Assembly: GCA_034638255.1 (NCBI GenBank)
Contig: JAWPGT010000003.1
Location: 1,302,001 to 1,366,000 of the forward strand
Direction: 5' to 3'
Length of the DNA: 64,000 nt
Source of the DNA: Coprinus comatus
Taxonomy: Eukaryota; Basidiomycota; Agaricomycetes; Agaricales; Agaricaceae
Part shown: positions 47,037 to 59,637 of the stretch, one piece after another
Layout of the letters: each line of letters opens with the position of its first letter
Position numbering within the stretch: the first letter of the stretch is position 1
The notes under the pieces: generated by a model
Seen by the model: the letters and a program-made list of their open reading frames with translations, nothing else
Database searches by the model: none
What the model was told of the DNA's origin: nothing
Program-made: the position numbers and the translations under genes

Positions 47037-48492
47037 TTAGGCAATGACACAATTCTCGTCATTTTGTGGGAGACCATTCTCAAAACCAGGGGGAAGAGGA
47101 CCCATAATTTCAGCTGGTGGTGATCCGTAGTTTTGCATCTAAAAAGTATATAAATGATTAATTTCTGATAACTGGATAAAGAGAGAGAAAAAACACGCAC
47201 TTCGTTCATGAGATTTATAACCTTTTTACCGTCTTCAGCGTTCGATTCACTGTATGTAGGTTTCTCGAAGATCGTGATTATTTCTTTTACATATGTGAAT
47301 TGTTTTTCGTATCGTGTTCGTTCATCCGTAGAAAGTTCTTTTGGAGGGTTGGCGAGATATCCTGGGAACTGTGGGGGATTAGACAGCAACGAGTTAAAAA
47401 GTAGAAAAATGGATACTTACGTTGTCGGAGAGTTCTTTCAAGGGTTCGTACAAGATCTCTTTACTCATCAATTGTCCCATCATGTTTTCGAGGAATCCAG
47501 CTAGCTCATCATCACCTTCACCGTCACCTCCCAGACCAAGGTCACCGAGTGATTTCAGGAGATTTTCGAGATCAGGTGTGGCAGTGTTAGGGCCAATTCC
47601 AGGGGTTGCACTTGGATTTGCGTTTCCCTGTAAAGTTATTCCCCTCTTCAATATGGTTCCAAGTAATGCCAATGTAAAATGTTTGACGAACCTGAAGATT
47701 CAACTCGCTTTCTTTCAACTTATCTCTCGTTTGTTTAATTCGAGATTGGAAATCTCCCGAGGCTTCCGCAGGTTTAGACGTTGAAGCAGGTCCTGGTCCT
47801 AAACCCTCAGCACCCAATACCTCTCCTAATCCTGTTAATCCACCATCATCAGTTCCATTTAATCCTTCAATAAGCATCTTTTCCCAAGCAGCTTTAAGCG
47901 CTTCAGCCGTCATTTCATCATCATTCTCTCCTCTTCCAGATGTCGCAGCAGCAGCGGAACCATTTGCATTTGTTAATTCCTGAACAAGACTCTCCATACC
48001 CTTAGCTAATTCTTTGGCAAATTCAGCTGATAATTCATTTTCGTCGTAGTTTTCTTCTTCTTCGTTTGTTGAAGTTAATTTGGGTTTGGGTCCGGTTCCA
48101 GGTAATGATACAGGAGGAGCATCTACACGAGTATTATGACGTGGCCTGTTAAATGTGGATGTGGATGTGGTTGCTGTTGGTGGTGGTGCTGATGGTGAAG
48201 TTTTAGGTGATGGTTCGTTAAACTCGTTCAATACATCTTGTTTTGTTTTTTTCGAAATGTATTTCGGATTAGTATATCGAAATCCAATTCCAAACATAAA
48301 AAATGCAGATAAGAGTGGGTTAATATTCAGGAGGGTTCAGGTGTTTAGAACGTAAGAATCATTAGCCAAGCCATTATAGAGATTAGATGTTGATATTTGG
48401 AGATTTAAGTGAAGTGTACGTACCATCAAGTTCATCAAGATCGTCATCGGTTTCAACCTTGAGATTTTGTTTAGTAGGTTGTTGAGTAGTCA
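47037..48492 (-). CDS. PEX19: Peroxin 19, peroxisomal membrane protein import receptor
   Basis: Cytosolic chaperone and import receptor for peroxisomal membrane proteins; docks on PEX3. Start ATG at 48492-48490 (MTTQQPTKQNLKVETDDDLDELD), intron, then DVLNEFNEPSPKTSPS, matching the acidic LDxLDxVLDEF-type N-terminus that binds PEX3. The middle carries FAKELAKGMESLVQEL and ALKAAWEKMLIEGL. After an intron comes DLENLLKSLGDLG, FLENMMGQLMSKEILYEPLKELSD, then FPGYLANPPKELSTDERTRYEKQ and KVINLMNE|MQNYGSPPAEIMGPLPPGFENG. It ends in CVIA, a CaaX farnesylation box, with stop 47039-47037. Five exons are inferred with canonical sites. No defects seen. It lies tail to tail with the preceding gene, 213 bases apart. 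Confidence 0.96.
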
Positions 48493-49298
48493 TTGTTGTG
48501 TGTTACGAAGTTGAACGAACGATGATTGGAGTTGCTTCCCCGGTTTCTTTTGGTCTCCGGTTAATCAGAGTCATTGATAGCACGTGAGTGGGAATGTACA
48601 TGTGATTCAATCTTTTTAATTACTTTTCGAATCTCTCTCCTCCATCCATTTATTTATTTACGTTTTCGAGAGATTATAGGTATGGGTTTACAAGGTATTT
48701 TTATGGGAGACCATATGTCTCAGACATACATAAATGGTAAGCCTATTCATAGTAATAGAGCATTCGAATTAACTCATAAAAGCAACTAGTAGATTGTACT
48801 CAGAACTCCAGCTCACAGTATGATGCAGCTACAAGCATAGCATTTCAACTTTATTGCAACTCCACCACACATGTAGTGCTATACTGTTGTAGTATTACTA
48901 GCTACATGGGATAGGCTACTCGCCAGACTGCTGGATAGGCAAGCCCGAGGTTTTAAGGTCTGGACTGCAGAATCTCGACTCAGTAGAGATCTGCGGGAAA
49001 AGGAGGCACCCGAGCCCCGTGATGTATGCAGCACAAGGATCCGGTGAGCATTATTATCCTTTTGTTACAATGCGTTGGGACCTCGCAAGGTGTTAGGCCC
49101 CGGGTGATGTGATACTCATATTAAAAACAGAGTATTTAAATGAACGCGAGAGAGCCAGTCAAGCGTTTAATCTCCTGGCCGTTCGATGTATAACCGTCTG
49201 GCACTGATTCCTGAAATTCAGACTCCACTGCTGCAAACTACTATGTTCCCACGAATATTTTGCTAATCTTTGCTAACCTTCGGAGGCTGACTGCACAG
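48493..49298. other. Divergent intergenic region
   Basis: Between PEX19 (-) and the F-box remnant (+). No gene is recognised; the short frame 48574-48789 has no domain. The PEX19 promoter should lie just right of 48492. Confidence 0.5.
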
Positions 49299-50545
49299 TG
49301 ATTCTTACTACGGCGTGTACACTATGTCTTATTGGAATCCTTTCTAATGAACTTCCGTCAGCGGTGCTTCAAATTCATGTTAAAGAGGACTTACACCCTA
49401 TGGGATTCAAGGCGGTGTGGGTTTCACGGGCACGACTTATGATGGCCTATCGTCTTTGGTCTGATATCATTTTATCCACACCACGCATTTGGTCATCCAT
49501 CGCAATGCATCTACGCCCTCGACAGGATATTCCGGTTACCTGTGTAATTCAACTCTCGTTTGGTCGCACGGCGCAAGTCCCTATTGAAGTGACTGCTACC
49601 GATACGAGAACAACTTCAAATCTGAATTTATCGACTCCCATAACAATTGGAAAGCTAACACCCCATATCAGTCCGACTTCGTCGACATGATAGCCTCTCA
49701 TTTTCAGCACTGCACTAAACTTAAAAAATGTGTATGTACCCCGAACTTGCATCATTTTTCCACGTCATTCCATTATACTCTGAGCAATTATTGCGGGATA
49801 TTAACATCACCTTTTTCAAAGCCAATAGTCATACTATAGAAGAACTGCTATTCCCGACCTTCATCCTTTTGTTGGTCCGATTCCCCTGCGTCCCTACTGG
49901 TCCTCCTTACATTGAAACCCAATTTCTTTTTAAATCAATTAACTCTCCTTAATTTGACTTGTCATATGACGCCACAGGACATGTTACTTGTAATGCGCCA
50001 ATGTACATCCGCGACGGAGATGAAAATCATCATGCAACATTTGGACCAACATCTAACACAAAATCCCAATCTCAACCCCAATCCCAATTCCTAGGAAGTT
50101 CGGCCCATCTAACTGAGGAAAACAAAAATATAATTGCTCGTCTGCATAACCTCTTCCTTCTTGATTTGGTCCTCTCTAATGGAGGTTATCATATTTTCCG
50201 TCAACTGGATTTACCAAATATACAATGTTAAGACTCAAAGGGGTCTTGGTGGAAACCGTTTTTACCTGGACAGGAACTCACAGAAATATCATCCTACCTT
50301 TCAAATAATTCACATCATTCATTCAAAGTTCTTTGAGTTCAAGATATGTATACTTCACCTCACCAACTTCCAACCTTCTTTTCCTCAAGTCATATAATTT
50401 CAATTTCTATTGTCGAACTTTTGACGAACTTTTGACTTTGAAGGGAAGTCAAAGACGAAAGTTCGTCAACGTTTTAAGAGTTCCGCGGGATTTTGTATTT
50501 TTCTTATCATGTTATGGTAACTATGGGGTGAGGATATTATGAGAC
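49299..50545 (+). pseudogene. F-box gene remnant with several frame changes
   Basis: The first part reads LSNELPSAVLQIHVKEDLHPMGFKAVWVSRARLMMAYRLWSDIILSTPRIWSSIAMHLRP, the typical F-box and adjoining region (LSTPxLWSSI). The frame then shifts near 49600 to EFIDSHNNWKANTPYQSDFVDMIASHFQHCTKLKKC, shifts again (SEQLLRDINITFFKANSHTIEELLFP), and again (ENKNIIARLHNLFLLDLVLSNGGYHIF near 50120-50200). No ATG fits the start. No set of introns with good sites repairs all breaks, so it is called a pseudogene. The parent would be an SCF substrate receptor. Confidence 0.6.
50418..50466 (+). repeat. Imperfect hairpin (about 18-bp stem)
   Basis: GACGAACTTTTGACTTTGA is followed after a short loop by its near reverse complement GTCAAAGACGAAAGTTCGTC. 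It lies at the 3' end of the F-box remnant. Confidence 0.6.
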
Positions 50546-50746
50546 TTATTCCAAGTTTAAAGATGGTTTGATGAGTGGTGAAAGTGAAGGTTACTATATT
50601 AATAGTAATATTCTCTTTTATATGTATAACAATGTGTATAAAGCTGTAGAGTGTACACGAATCCTCAACAACCCTTCATGATAAATAATACTCAAGTAAT
50701 ACCTCAATAATCCGGCTGGATTGTCGTAAAACCAGCACAGCATATA

Positions 50747-50818
50747 TCGGATATGGTGTAGTGGCTAACATTATCGCCTCTCACGCGATAGCCCGGGGTT
50801 CGATTCCCCGTATCCGAA
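50747..50818 (+). tRNA. tRNA-Glu (anticodon CTC)
   Basis: 72-base cloverleaf without intron. The acceptor stem TCGGATA/TATCCGA pairs perfectly. The anticodon stem ATCGC/GCGAT encloses loop CTCTCAC with anticodon CTC, reading GAG. The T arm CCGGGGTTCGATTCCCCG contains the B box GGTTCGATTCC; the A-box region TGGTGTAGTGG is present. Discriminator base A. A long T run at 50836-50846 would serve as RNA polymerase III terminator. Confidence 0.97.
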
Positions 50819-52605
50819 ACGAACATGTATTCAGGTTTTTTTTTTTATTCTATCTACTAGCAGTGTACCTGAGCTACGGATGGGCTAGGGGATCTAGTAA
50901 CTGTAGGTTGAAGTAACGTCCAAAAAGTGGTGGTGGTATGGTACGCTTTGGGGAAAAATTGTTAGTTGTCCGTGTCAGCCTGAGAGCGGTCGTAGTTGTG
51001 TTCAGTGTTCACTATGAACGTCACAACCACAACAAACAACTCCCCCCATGGTACAATGGCCCACGGTATCGTCTTACAGGAGGCTTGGGAAGAACACTAA
51101 TGTCGGGTATATTTCGGTAATATTTCATGACGAAAATCTATTTATATACACATTTAAAAACTTCACCTTGGCTTATGGTTCACGGAAAAACCACGGCCTT
51201 TCACAACGTACAGGGGTCTAATATAATACTGGTATAATACCCATTTCTATGCTCATTATGGCATAGTTGTCGTATAACTAAAATCAGAATTTTCTGTTTC
51301 GTCACGGTGTAAGTCTACCAATGTGTAAATATTAATTAATTAATTTTTGAAATTTGAAATTTAAACTCCTTCCATCGTCAAAATCCGTCAATGTTTCCAC
51401 ATTACATTACATCGCTATTCGCTCCTGGAGGGTTACCTGAAAGTTAACTCTTTACCGAAGTAATACCCGACTATATAACACATTCTCTTCTAACCCCACC
51501 ATCAATAATCCATTAATCCAAATTCTCAAAACAGCGAGCGGGCGGAAGTTTAGAGCGGCATGAAACATCCCGCACATTGAAACTTGACATAGAGAACGTC
51601 CTCAGGCTAAATTTCGGATCTCGTTTTGCCCATAAACTTCTGGAAACCTTCCAATCTTTAGGAAGTTAGTCGTCATAATCTATCACGATCCTTGAATACA
51701 ACGAACCATCGAATCGATCAATATATGCGTTATCCTTCGAACCCGCCTGGGAATTTAGATGGATCTCTGACGCTATATACAAGGGAGGATGAATATGGTT
51801 AAACATGTGGTATATGCTGGACTTCTCATTATTGGTGTAGTACGGAAGCAGATGTTGCAGTAATCTAAGGTTTCACTCTTCTTTTCCTATCTAAGCGTAC
51901 GACCTCCTATAATCCTACAACAAGTGCTACTAAAGGTAAAGTTACAGGAAGCACCTTCACATACTGATTCTGATAGTTTTGCAAGCGTGCTAGAATGCGT
52001 GTGTGAGGGGAGTGGTAGATAGGTAGGCTTTCTCCTAATAGCTTTTCTCTACCGGTACTAATCTAATCTATCTAAGGCAACCTATAAGTATCACAACCCA
52101 CAAATGTATATACTTACGAGTCTGCAATCCGATCTCATATAAGAGAGAAAGGCGAGGCTCCGGGAGAGGTAAAAAAAAAAAACCGTGCTATAATTGCGTT
52201 TCCGCTTGGCCCAGGCTGACGTCCTCGTCTCGGCAACAGGGAGGAAGTTGTAATCCTCTTCGATCTCATTGCTATCCTTACATCATTACTGGGCAGGAGA
52301 TTCTCCGGTAATTCTTCGAGGATCTAATACCTATTACCCCGCTATACTCCTGAAGACCCATTTTCTTTGCAAAGGGGCTGATTCACTGATGTTCACTGTT
52401 GACATGGTGCCCAGTTACACGAATTCTGGGCATCTTATTTAAACCGGGACCTTTATTGCAGAGAGATTGGTACTCGTTACTTTTAGGAGACACGTCTCTC
52501 TGTGTGTCTCTTGGCTGTGCTCCTTCCTGTTTTACCCTCTTCACGTTCTAGCTTCTGCTTTTTTATAATCCTAACTTCGTTTGAATTTTGGGATAATATT
52601 CAAAG
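50819..52605. other. Gene-poor region with a degenerate Helitron end
   Basis: 1.8 kb without a supported gene. Begins with the poly-T after the tRNA and a Helitron-like terminus (50857-50892, minus orientation). The frame 50938-51120 has no recognisable content. The last 300 bases should hold the promoter of the sugar porter. Confidence 0.5.
50857..50892 (-). mobile_element. Degenerate Helitron-type 3' terminus, minus strand
   Basis: Read on the minus strand: CCTAGCCCATCCGTAGCTCAGG then TACACTG-CTAG and T. It matches the terminus at 26036-26069 at about 29 of 34 positions (CCTAGCCC, CGTAGC and GGTACACTGCTAGT are identical), but the hairpin has decayed. The element would extend towards higher coordinates; its other end was not found. 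It lies 39 bases after the tRNA-Glu gene. Confidence 0.55.
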
Positions 52606-55600
52606 ATGGCTGGAGGACCTGCAATTGTTAGTGGAGGCACTGGATTTCAACATCTGGTTGATACATCGAGACCATGGTGGAAGAACTCAAGTAAGTATCA
52701 ATGATATATCTCGTTAACGGTAGCTAATCAATTCACTACTCTCCCCCTTTTAATTAGGACTCGTGATGTTGAACCTCTGGATTGTTCTTTTGCTTATCAC
52801 GTCGTCTACAAATGGTTACGATGGTAGTATGATGAGTGAGTATAATAAAAATATCGCGTCTTTAGAAGATCTTCAACTTACCGATACTTTTCAGACGGTT
52901 TACAATCCCTTACCCAATGGAAAGATGCTTTCGGAAATCCTACTGGTGGAAAGGTTCGTTGACTATCTTTACCCTTACAAGCTTATATACTGACTCCCCA
53001 TGACATTCAGCTTGGTCTCTTGAATGCGATTCAGGTAAATCATCTAATCATGGATTAGAAACTCAAATACTAATGGGATCAATCCCAGAATATCGGTTGT
53101 CTTGCAGCATACCCTTTTTCTCCTTATCTTACAGATGGTCTCGGACGACGTGCAGCAATTATATTCGGAGCATTTATTATGATCTGTGCTACCGTTTTAC
53201 AAACTGCATCCCAAAATGTTGGAATGTTCATCGGTGCTAGGTGCGTTAACGTCGGTATACCGGCATCTGGACCCTTTTAACATACGTTCTACTTAACAAT
53301 TTAGGTTTTTGATTGGTTTTGGTTTGACATTTGCTGCATCTGCTGCCCCATTGTTGGTCACAGAAATTGCTTATCCATCTCAACGTGCGCAAGTTACTTC
53401 AATGTATAATACCCTTTGGTTCTTGGGTAGTATCGTGTAAGTCTCTAAACTAACGTATTGAAAGTCGCACCGATCTAATCATTTCCCCCATTATTTAGAG
53501 CTGCATGGACTGTAAGTTTCAACAATACACAGACTGATTTGAAGGTTGACATCCAACTACTTTTGTTTTTGTTTCTCACATCTGTAGACGTTTGGAACCT
53601 TTAATATCGCTACAAGTTGGTCATGGCGTATTCCCTCAGCACTTCAAGGTCTTCCATCAGTTCTTCAAGTCGGTTTGATTTGGTTTGTACCGGAGTCCCC
53701 ACGTTGGCTAGTTAGCAAAGGACGGTAAGCTTAACACTTATACTAGTCTAACCCGAGCACTAACAGATGTTCCATATTATAGGGACGCACAAGCGCTCCA
53801 GACACTGGCTTATTATCATGCAAAGGGTAACGAGTATGTCTTTAACATCAACTCTGTCAATGCTGTTGCGGTTTGATTAATTGTGGGGTGATTCTATAGT
53901 AAAGACCCTTTGGTGGAATATGAGTTTCAAGAAATTAAAGCTGCTATCGAGTTTGATCGGGATGTTGCGTCTAATATTGGATGGTCGAGTTTGATCAAGA
54001 CACCTGGAAATAGGAGACGTTTGAGGATTATTATTGCACTAGCTTTCTTTTCTCAATGGTCGGGAAATGGCTTAATGTAAGTGTTATCTCTATATCTTCC
54101 AAGTTTCACTTAGTGCCCTGTTCACAAATACTCAGTTGATGAATTTTTAATTTATTTTAGATCCTATTGTGAGTGTTTATAACACTACAATTGTCTCCGA
54201 CTTGTTATTGACTGAAGAAAAATCAAAATGATTAATCAAGATTTGAACAAGGTCTTTGATGCCATCGGAAGTAAGTTGTTATTGATGCTCGGAACAATGG
54301 TGATTAGTGTTAAAAGTTGATTGACATTTCTATTCATCTAGTCACTGACCCAACTACCCAATTGCTCATTGTGAGTTGCCACGAATCACAATTATGACTT
54401 TTTTGGAACAATGACTTATCATTGAACTTTCGGCAACCCAGAACGGTATATTGAATATCTTCAATTTCTTTGTGGCCATCATTGCTGGATTACTATGTGA
54501 CCGTATTGGCCGTCGAAGGTTATTTTTGACTTCTACAGTCGGTATGTGCGCATGACGGGCCGTTCGTGATGAACAAATTGATGACTTGATGAATTATGGG
54601 AATTTTTTAGGTATGGTAGTCTTCTGGACACTTCAAACGGTTTGCTTCTCGCTCTATTCTCAACACGGAGATCAAAAAGCAGCACATGCTTTCATTGCTT
54701 TCATCTGTGAGTACAATTACAAAATGAGCCCATCTGTTGCGTTTGGCGGTGTGCACTGACACTGATTTGTTTTATTTTTGTTTAATTCTCTCATTATAGT
54801 CTTGTATTATGCCTTTTGTGAGTGTCATCCATCCCCGTTTCATTATGGGTGTGAGTACAATGAGACTGATGAATTGAAATAGACGATGTACGCATGTCGA
54901 TGTCGCAGTAACAATTGATTTTGTGAATCTTCTGATCTTCTGACTTGTAAAAACAGATCGCATTTACGCCATTAATTGTGTCGTAAGTTGAGATGGAAAT
55001 TATTCTGATGTAAACTTGTGCTAAACCTTGGTTAGATATACCGTGGAGATTCTTCCATTCGCATTGAGAGCTAAAGGCTTTACTATCTTCAACTTTGCGA
55101 TTTCGCTCTCGTTAATCTTCAATCAGTACGTGGTCATTCGAACATCATGATATTATTTATCGGTTGATGGAACTTTTGTTGAAGATACGTAAATCCCATT
55201 GCATTTGAGAAGTAAGCTTATTTGATCTGTATTACTCGGGAATGATGGTGCCGTATACTGATGCCCGAGAATTTCTATTAGATTAGGATGGAAATATTAT
55301 GTGAGTTCATTTGTCGGAGCATTTCAATACCGAAGCTCTCCCTTTCTATGACAGAGGGCGCTGAAACAATATCCTTCCGCAGCTTTTCTATGTCTTTTGG
55401 CTATGCTTTGAAGTGGTGTTCTGTTTCTTGTTTGTTATTGAAACAAAAAACGTGAGTGGGGGTATATCTTGATTTTTGAATTTTGTTAACAAAGTGATCT
55501 GTCATTTCTTCAAATATCAACAAACGCCCCCATCATTTGGATACCTTGATTAAAAAAAACAGCTCACATTGGAAGAAACCGCCGCGTGAGTTGTTTTTAT

Positions 55601-55742
55601 TACATAAAACTCGGAATTCTGATCTCGTAAAAATAGGCTGTTCGATGGGGACGATACTGTCGCTCAAATCGCAGGTCGCGCGACTGCTCAGTTACAAGGA
55701 GACGAAAAGGCGAAGTCTTTGGACAGCTCTCAGAAGGAGTGA
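52606..55742 (+). CDS. MFS sugar porter, lactose-permease type
   Basis: Twelve-helix plasma membrane sugar:proton symporter of the MFS sugar porter family. Start ATG 52606 (MAGGPAIVSGGTGFQHL). About twenty short introns with canonical sites split it. Family signatures: LITSSTNGYDGSMM|NGLQ in helix 1; DGLGRRAAIIFGA between helices 2 and 3; ARFLIGFGLTFAASAAPLLVTEIAYPSQRAQVTSMYN; SWSWRIPSALQGLPS; FVPESPRWLVSKGR after helix 6; FFSQWSGNGLISYYLNKVF; CDRIGRRRLF; YTVEILPFALRAKGFTIFNF; ETKNLTLEETAALFDG. The helix order and the YTVEILPFALRAKG form resemble Lac12-like fungal permeases of disaccharides. Stop 55740-55742, about 530 residues. The sequence cannot fix the substrate; cellodextrin or lactose are possible. 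No defect seen. Confidence 0.92.
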
Positions 55743-56014
55743 CCGTAGGGTTATGTCATAAATTTGTATATAATGAATTGAATGTATTCGTCTCTCGGCC
55801 TTCTAGGCAAGGCTATGCATCTGTTTTTTTATATGAATTATTCATAACAATCTCGGCGTTGTGGGTATTTATATGAGCTATGTCAGTGGATAAAAAGTTG
55901 ACGTGAGAAGATAAGTTGTGTCCGGTGATGCCGAATTCGGGAACCCTGACCCTTTGAACCTGATCTTCTCTTGCGTTGACCCTTTACTTTGTGTTCCTCT
56001 ACCTTCTCCATGCG

Positions 56015-59000
56015 ATGCGATTGTGGACGAGACAGTGGTCTCTTCTCTTATTCCTGCTCTATTGGACTCACCTTTGCATAGCTGAAATATCTGTGAGAAA
56101 AATAGTTTTGTTCAAATCTAGTTGTGATGCCCCATACTAACACTATTATGTTTCGTATATCCTGTACAGACCGACCAATGGAAGGCAGTTGTAAGTCGTT
56201 TTATTTCGACATTCTTTTTCTTGGGAAATCCTCAAATGTTTAATAGTTAACAAGCCAACGCGGAGGTGGTCCGTGCGAACTGAAGGAATGGATGGAGAGT
56301 GCCGAATGTGGATCTGAATCTCGAGATAGACATGAACGACGTGTATATGGTATGTTTTTATTTATTTATTTCTCAATTCTCCTTGCAGTTCTCATCATCA
56401 TCAATGTTTTCCTAGGAAGAACTATGTCAATATTCACACAAAGAGATGACAAGACCGATGGCAACCGTTCTTCTACTGCTTGCACTTGGTATTTATCGTC
56501 TTGTTAAGACTTGATGAATAGGGTCCTGATTATCAATCAAGTTCAGAGTGTTATTTTAACGTCTTATATGGGTGTGAACTTGTCAATGGGAGACCGGTGA
56601 ACAGAACACAATTTTCGGCGTGGAAGAGTGAATGTGATAGTGAGGGGTTACCAACAGAAGCGGATGGGGAATGGTTAACACCATTCTTGCATGAACGTTT
56701 GCCACTTTGGTCTTTCTTTGCTAATGATGGTACATTCGACCAGGATGTATTTTATCAATGTGAGAGAAATCTATTATTCTGTTGAATTTAAACTTTATTG
56801 ATGCGTTTGGTTACCAGTCGCTTTGAAGGGATCGAGAGAACTTCAATGGACCGTCATACAAATCGTAACACCTATCATCGTCGGTTCCTGTCTCCTCGTC
56901 ATCGTTGTGGCAATTCTTCTATCTTGGAAACGATACAAGAGACTACAAAAGACAAAGAATTACCCTCATTTCACAAATTATGTTCGAGGCCTCTTCAGAT
57001 TTCGAGCAGAAAGTGTTCATCATCAAGGTAGAGATGGAAGTTGGAGGATTGATGGCGACGAAAATGATTCATTTTACGCTCCTGGTGGTGATAACTCGCC
57101 TGGTGTTGAGGTTTCTCGGTGGTCACCCTCTACCGATACTCCAAATGGGAATATACCAAGACGACAACGAATACCTTTTACTGGATCCCGTTTTCGTTCA
57201 AGCCGACGACGTTCAACTGATGATTCGGTTGCACAGTCCGTATCGTTAACCGCTACTGTAAGGAGCATTGGGAATCGGGTAAAGGAATTTATGCCTTGGA
57301 AGTCTAGACCAGCGTATGTGGTGAATATGCCACCGTCTACCTCTTACAATATCGACCCCGATCGGATAGCCCAAGGATCTTCACGGAGATCGACAAGGTC
57401 AACGAGGGATAGGAGCAGAACAAATGGTGGAGGGAGGTATGCCACTATTTCAGAAGACGACGAAATTCACGAACATCCTAACGAAACCAACGGAAACCAA
57501 ATTAAGCCCGGGAAGCTAGATACATCGGACGACGTTATTCTCATTCGTGGGGATCGTGCACGTTTTTCCATCAATACTGCAGGAACACCTATTGCCCAGC
57601 CGACACCCAACAGAAATGAGACTACGACAACAACAGTGGATCTTCGTGTTGAATCGCCTTCGCCTACCGTGGAGACTTTTCAATTGACACCTGAAACACC
57701 AGGTGCCCCACCGTTACTACCACCAGTACCTAAAGCTCCAGCACCTCAACCTCCTCCAGTCGTGCGAGCTACTCCCCGACGTACACCTTCACCTAAATTA
57801 CACATTCAAACCTTCTTCGATCCTACGAATCAACATTCTCGTAATGTTTCTGCTACCAATCCCAAAGTTATAGTGGATTCCCCTTCTATATCCGATCTTC
57901 ACAACAACAACAACAACCGTCGTCATCGCGAATTCCGACTGAACAACTACTACCAGTTGTAGCTGCTACATCAAGTAAAAGTAATAATCCTTACTTGAAT
58001 GTAGAACCTTCATCTTCTGCGATATCTTATGTATCACTTCACAAACCTTCCACTTCTACAGTTTCTGTAACAGGTGGTGGTGTTGATGGTGTTGATGGTG
58101 GTGGTGGTGGTGGTGGTGGTAATAGTAGTAGTGGAATTAGGCCATTACCTCCTCAACCTCCTTTCCCATCACCTTTTAGTCCAACTTCTCCTGCTAATGC
58201 TGTTGTACCATCGTCTACGACTTTGAAAGGAATTCTTAGTCCGGCATCAGGATTATCCAAGTTGGAACCGCTTCGAAGGGAAAATGTGAATGGGAACGGG
58301 AATGGGAATGGGAATTTGGGTTCGAATTTGATTTCGCCACCTGGACCTGAACTTAGTCCTTCTATAATCCAACCTCAACCTCAACCTCAACTACAACCTC
58401 AACCTCAACATCCGAATCATAATCATCATCACTCCTTTTCAGGTACTTCATTAGCACCTCTCCGTAGAACTTCAAATCAAGGTCCAGTTGAATTCGTACA
58501 ACAACCTAATCCTCATCCTCACCCACAATCCCAATCTCAATCTCAATCTCAACAACAATATCATTCTAGAGGATGGTCAGCTGGAGATGATAATGATCGT
58601 GCTTCATTATTAATGAATCGTTCACCTATGAGTATAGATGATGATTCTATTTATATGGCTACTCCTCGTGACGCTGTTATGGTTCATGGTTCAAATGATT
58701 TGAATCATTATCTTCCTCATTCAAATACGAATAATCCTGGTGTTGGATTTGGATTTGGATTTGGATTTGGACATGATCAAAGTTGGTCAAGTGATAGTTA
58801 TACAAGTCTTACAGACTCCTTACAACATTCACCAACACTTAGTGAATTGGAAAGGGATCCGAATGTTATTTCTGGTGTTTCAGGTGGTGGTATTGATATT
58901 GGTACGGGAATGGGAATAGGAATGGGAGGTGGTGGTGTTGGTGTGGGTTCAATGGGTTTACAACAAGCGAGTTATGTTGGAAGAGAGAGTTTACATGAAA

Positions 59001-59637
59001 GTGCTGGATGGGATGCGAGTACTGAAGAAATGAATCATAATCATAATCGTAATCCATATATCCATCCAAATCGTTTTGGTAATTCAAGGACACCACCTGC
59101 CCTCGATCCCAGTTCAGGTTTGGGTTTGGGTTTGGGTTCGGGTGTAGGTGCGGGTGCGAGTGCGAGTGCAGGTGCAAGTGCAAATACAGGTGCTCTTGGT
59201 TTAGGTCATAAATCAAGGGTGGCGAATAGGTCAAGAGAAGATATGGTTTATATTTCAAGATCAGATCCAGCTATGTTATTTCCAGGAAGTGTAAGAGCTG
59301 CAGGGTATCTTGTTCCTATGACTTCACCTATACCTTCACCAAGACCTTCACCTTCTCCAAGACTTCAGAATAATATGACACTTGAGAGAAAGAGAAAGAG
59401 AAAGAGAAAGAGAAAGAGAAAGAGAAAGAGAAAGAGAAAGAGAGAGAGGAGAGGAGAGGACCTTTGAGTGGTGGAACTTGGGATACTGAAAGTTCGGGTA
59501 TACTTTCTGTTGCGATTCATCAACATCAGCAGACACAGACACTGGCGTTACAATCTTCTCAACAAAATACTCAACGTCAACAACATGGACTTGGACATGG
59601 ACCACATAAACTTTCTTTTGGTAAACGGACGCCTTGA
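56015..59637 (+). CDS. Receptor-like single-pass membrane protein, unknown function
   Basis: I do not know a named family. Start at ATG 56015 (MRLWTRQWSLLLFLLYWTHLCIA, signal peptide). Small exons give STDQWKAV, LTSQRGGGPCELKEWMESAECGSESR and a Cys-containing ectodomain (SECYFNVLYGCELVNGRPV, FSAWKSECDSEGLP, ERLPLWSFFANDGTFDQDVFYQ). After an intron at about 56760-56817 comes one membrane helix (VIQIVTPIIVGSCLLVIVVAILLSW) followed by KRYKRLQKTKNYPHFTNYVRGLFRFR. The cytosolic part is very long and disordered: Ser/Arg, poly-Gln, (G)n, PQPQPQ, SQSQSQ and Gly-Leu repeats. Two frame changes occur: near 57841-57956 (indel, or a 116-base intron) and in the (GAGAAA)n tract 59384-59458, after which GPLSGGTWDTESSGILSVA...KLSFGKRTP ends at stop 59635-59637. 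Confidence 0.72.
59384..59458 (+). repeat. Coding (GAGAAA)n / (GGAGA)n microsatellite
   Basis: About ten hexamers read as (Arg-Lys)n in the frame entering from the left. Coding after it is in another frame, so the tract length as assembled is out of frame. Confidence 0.85.
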
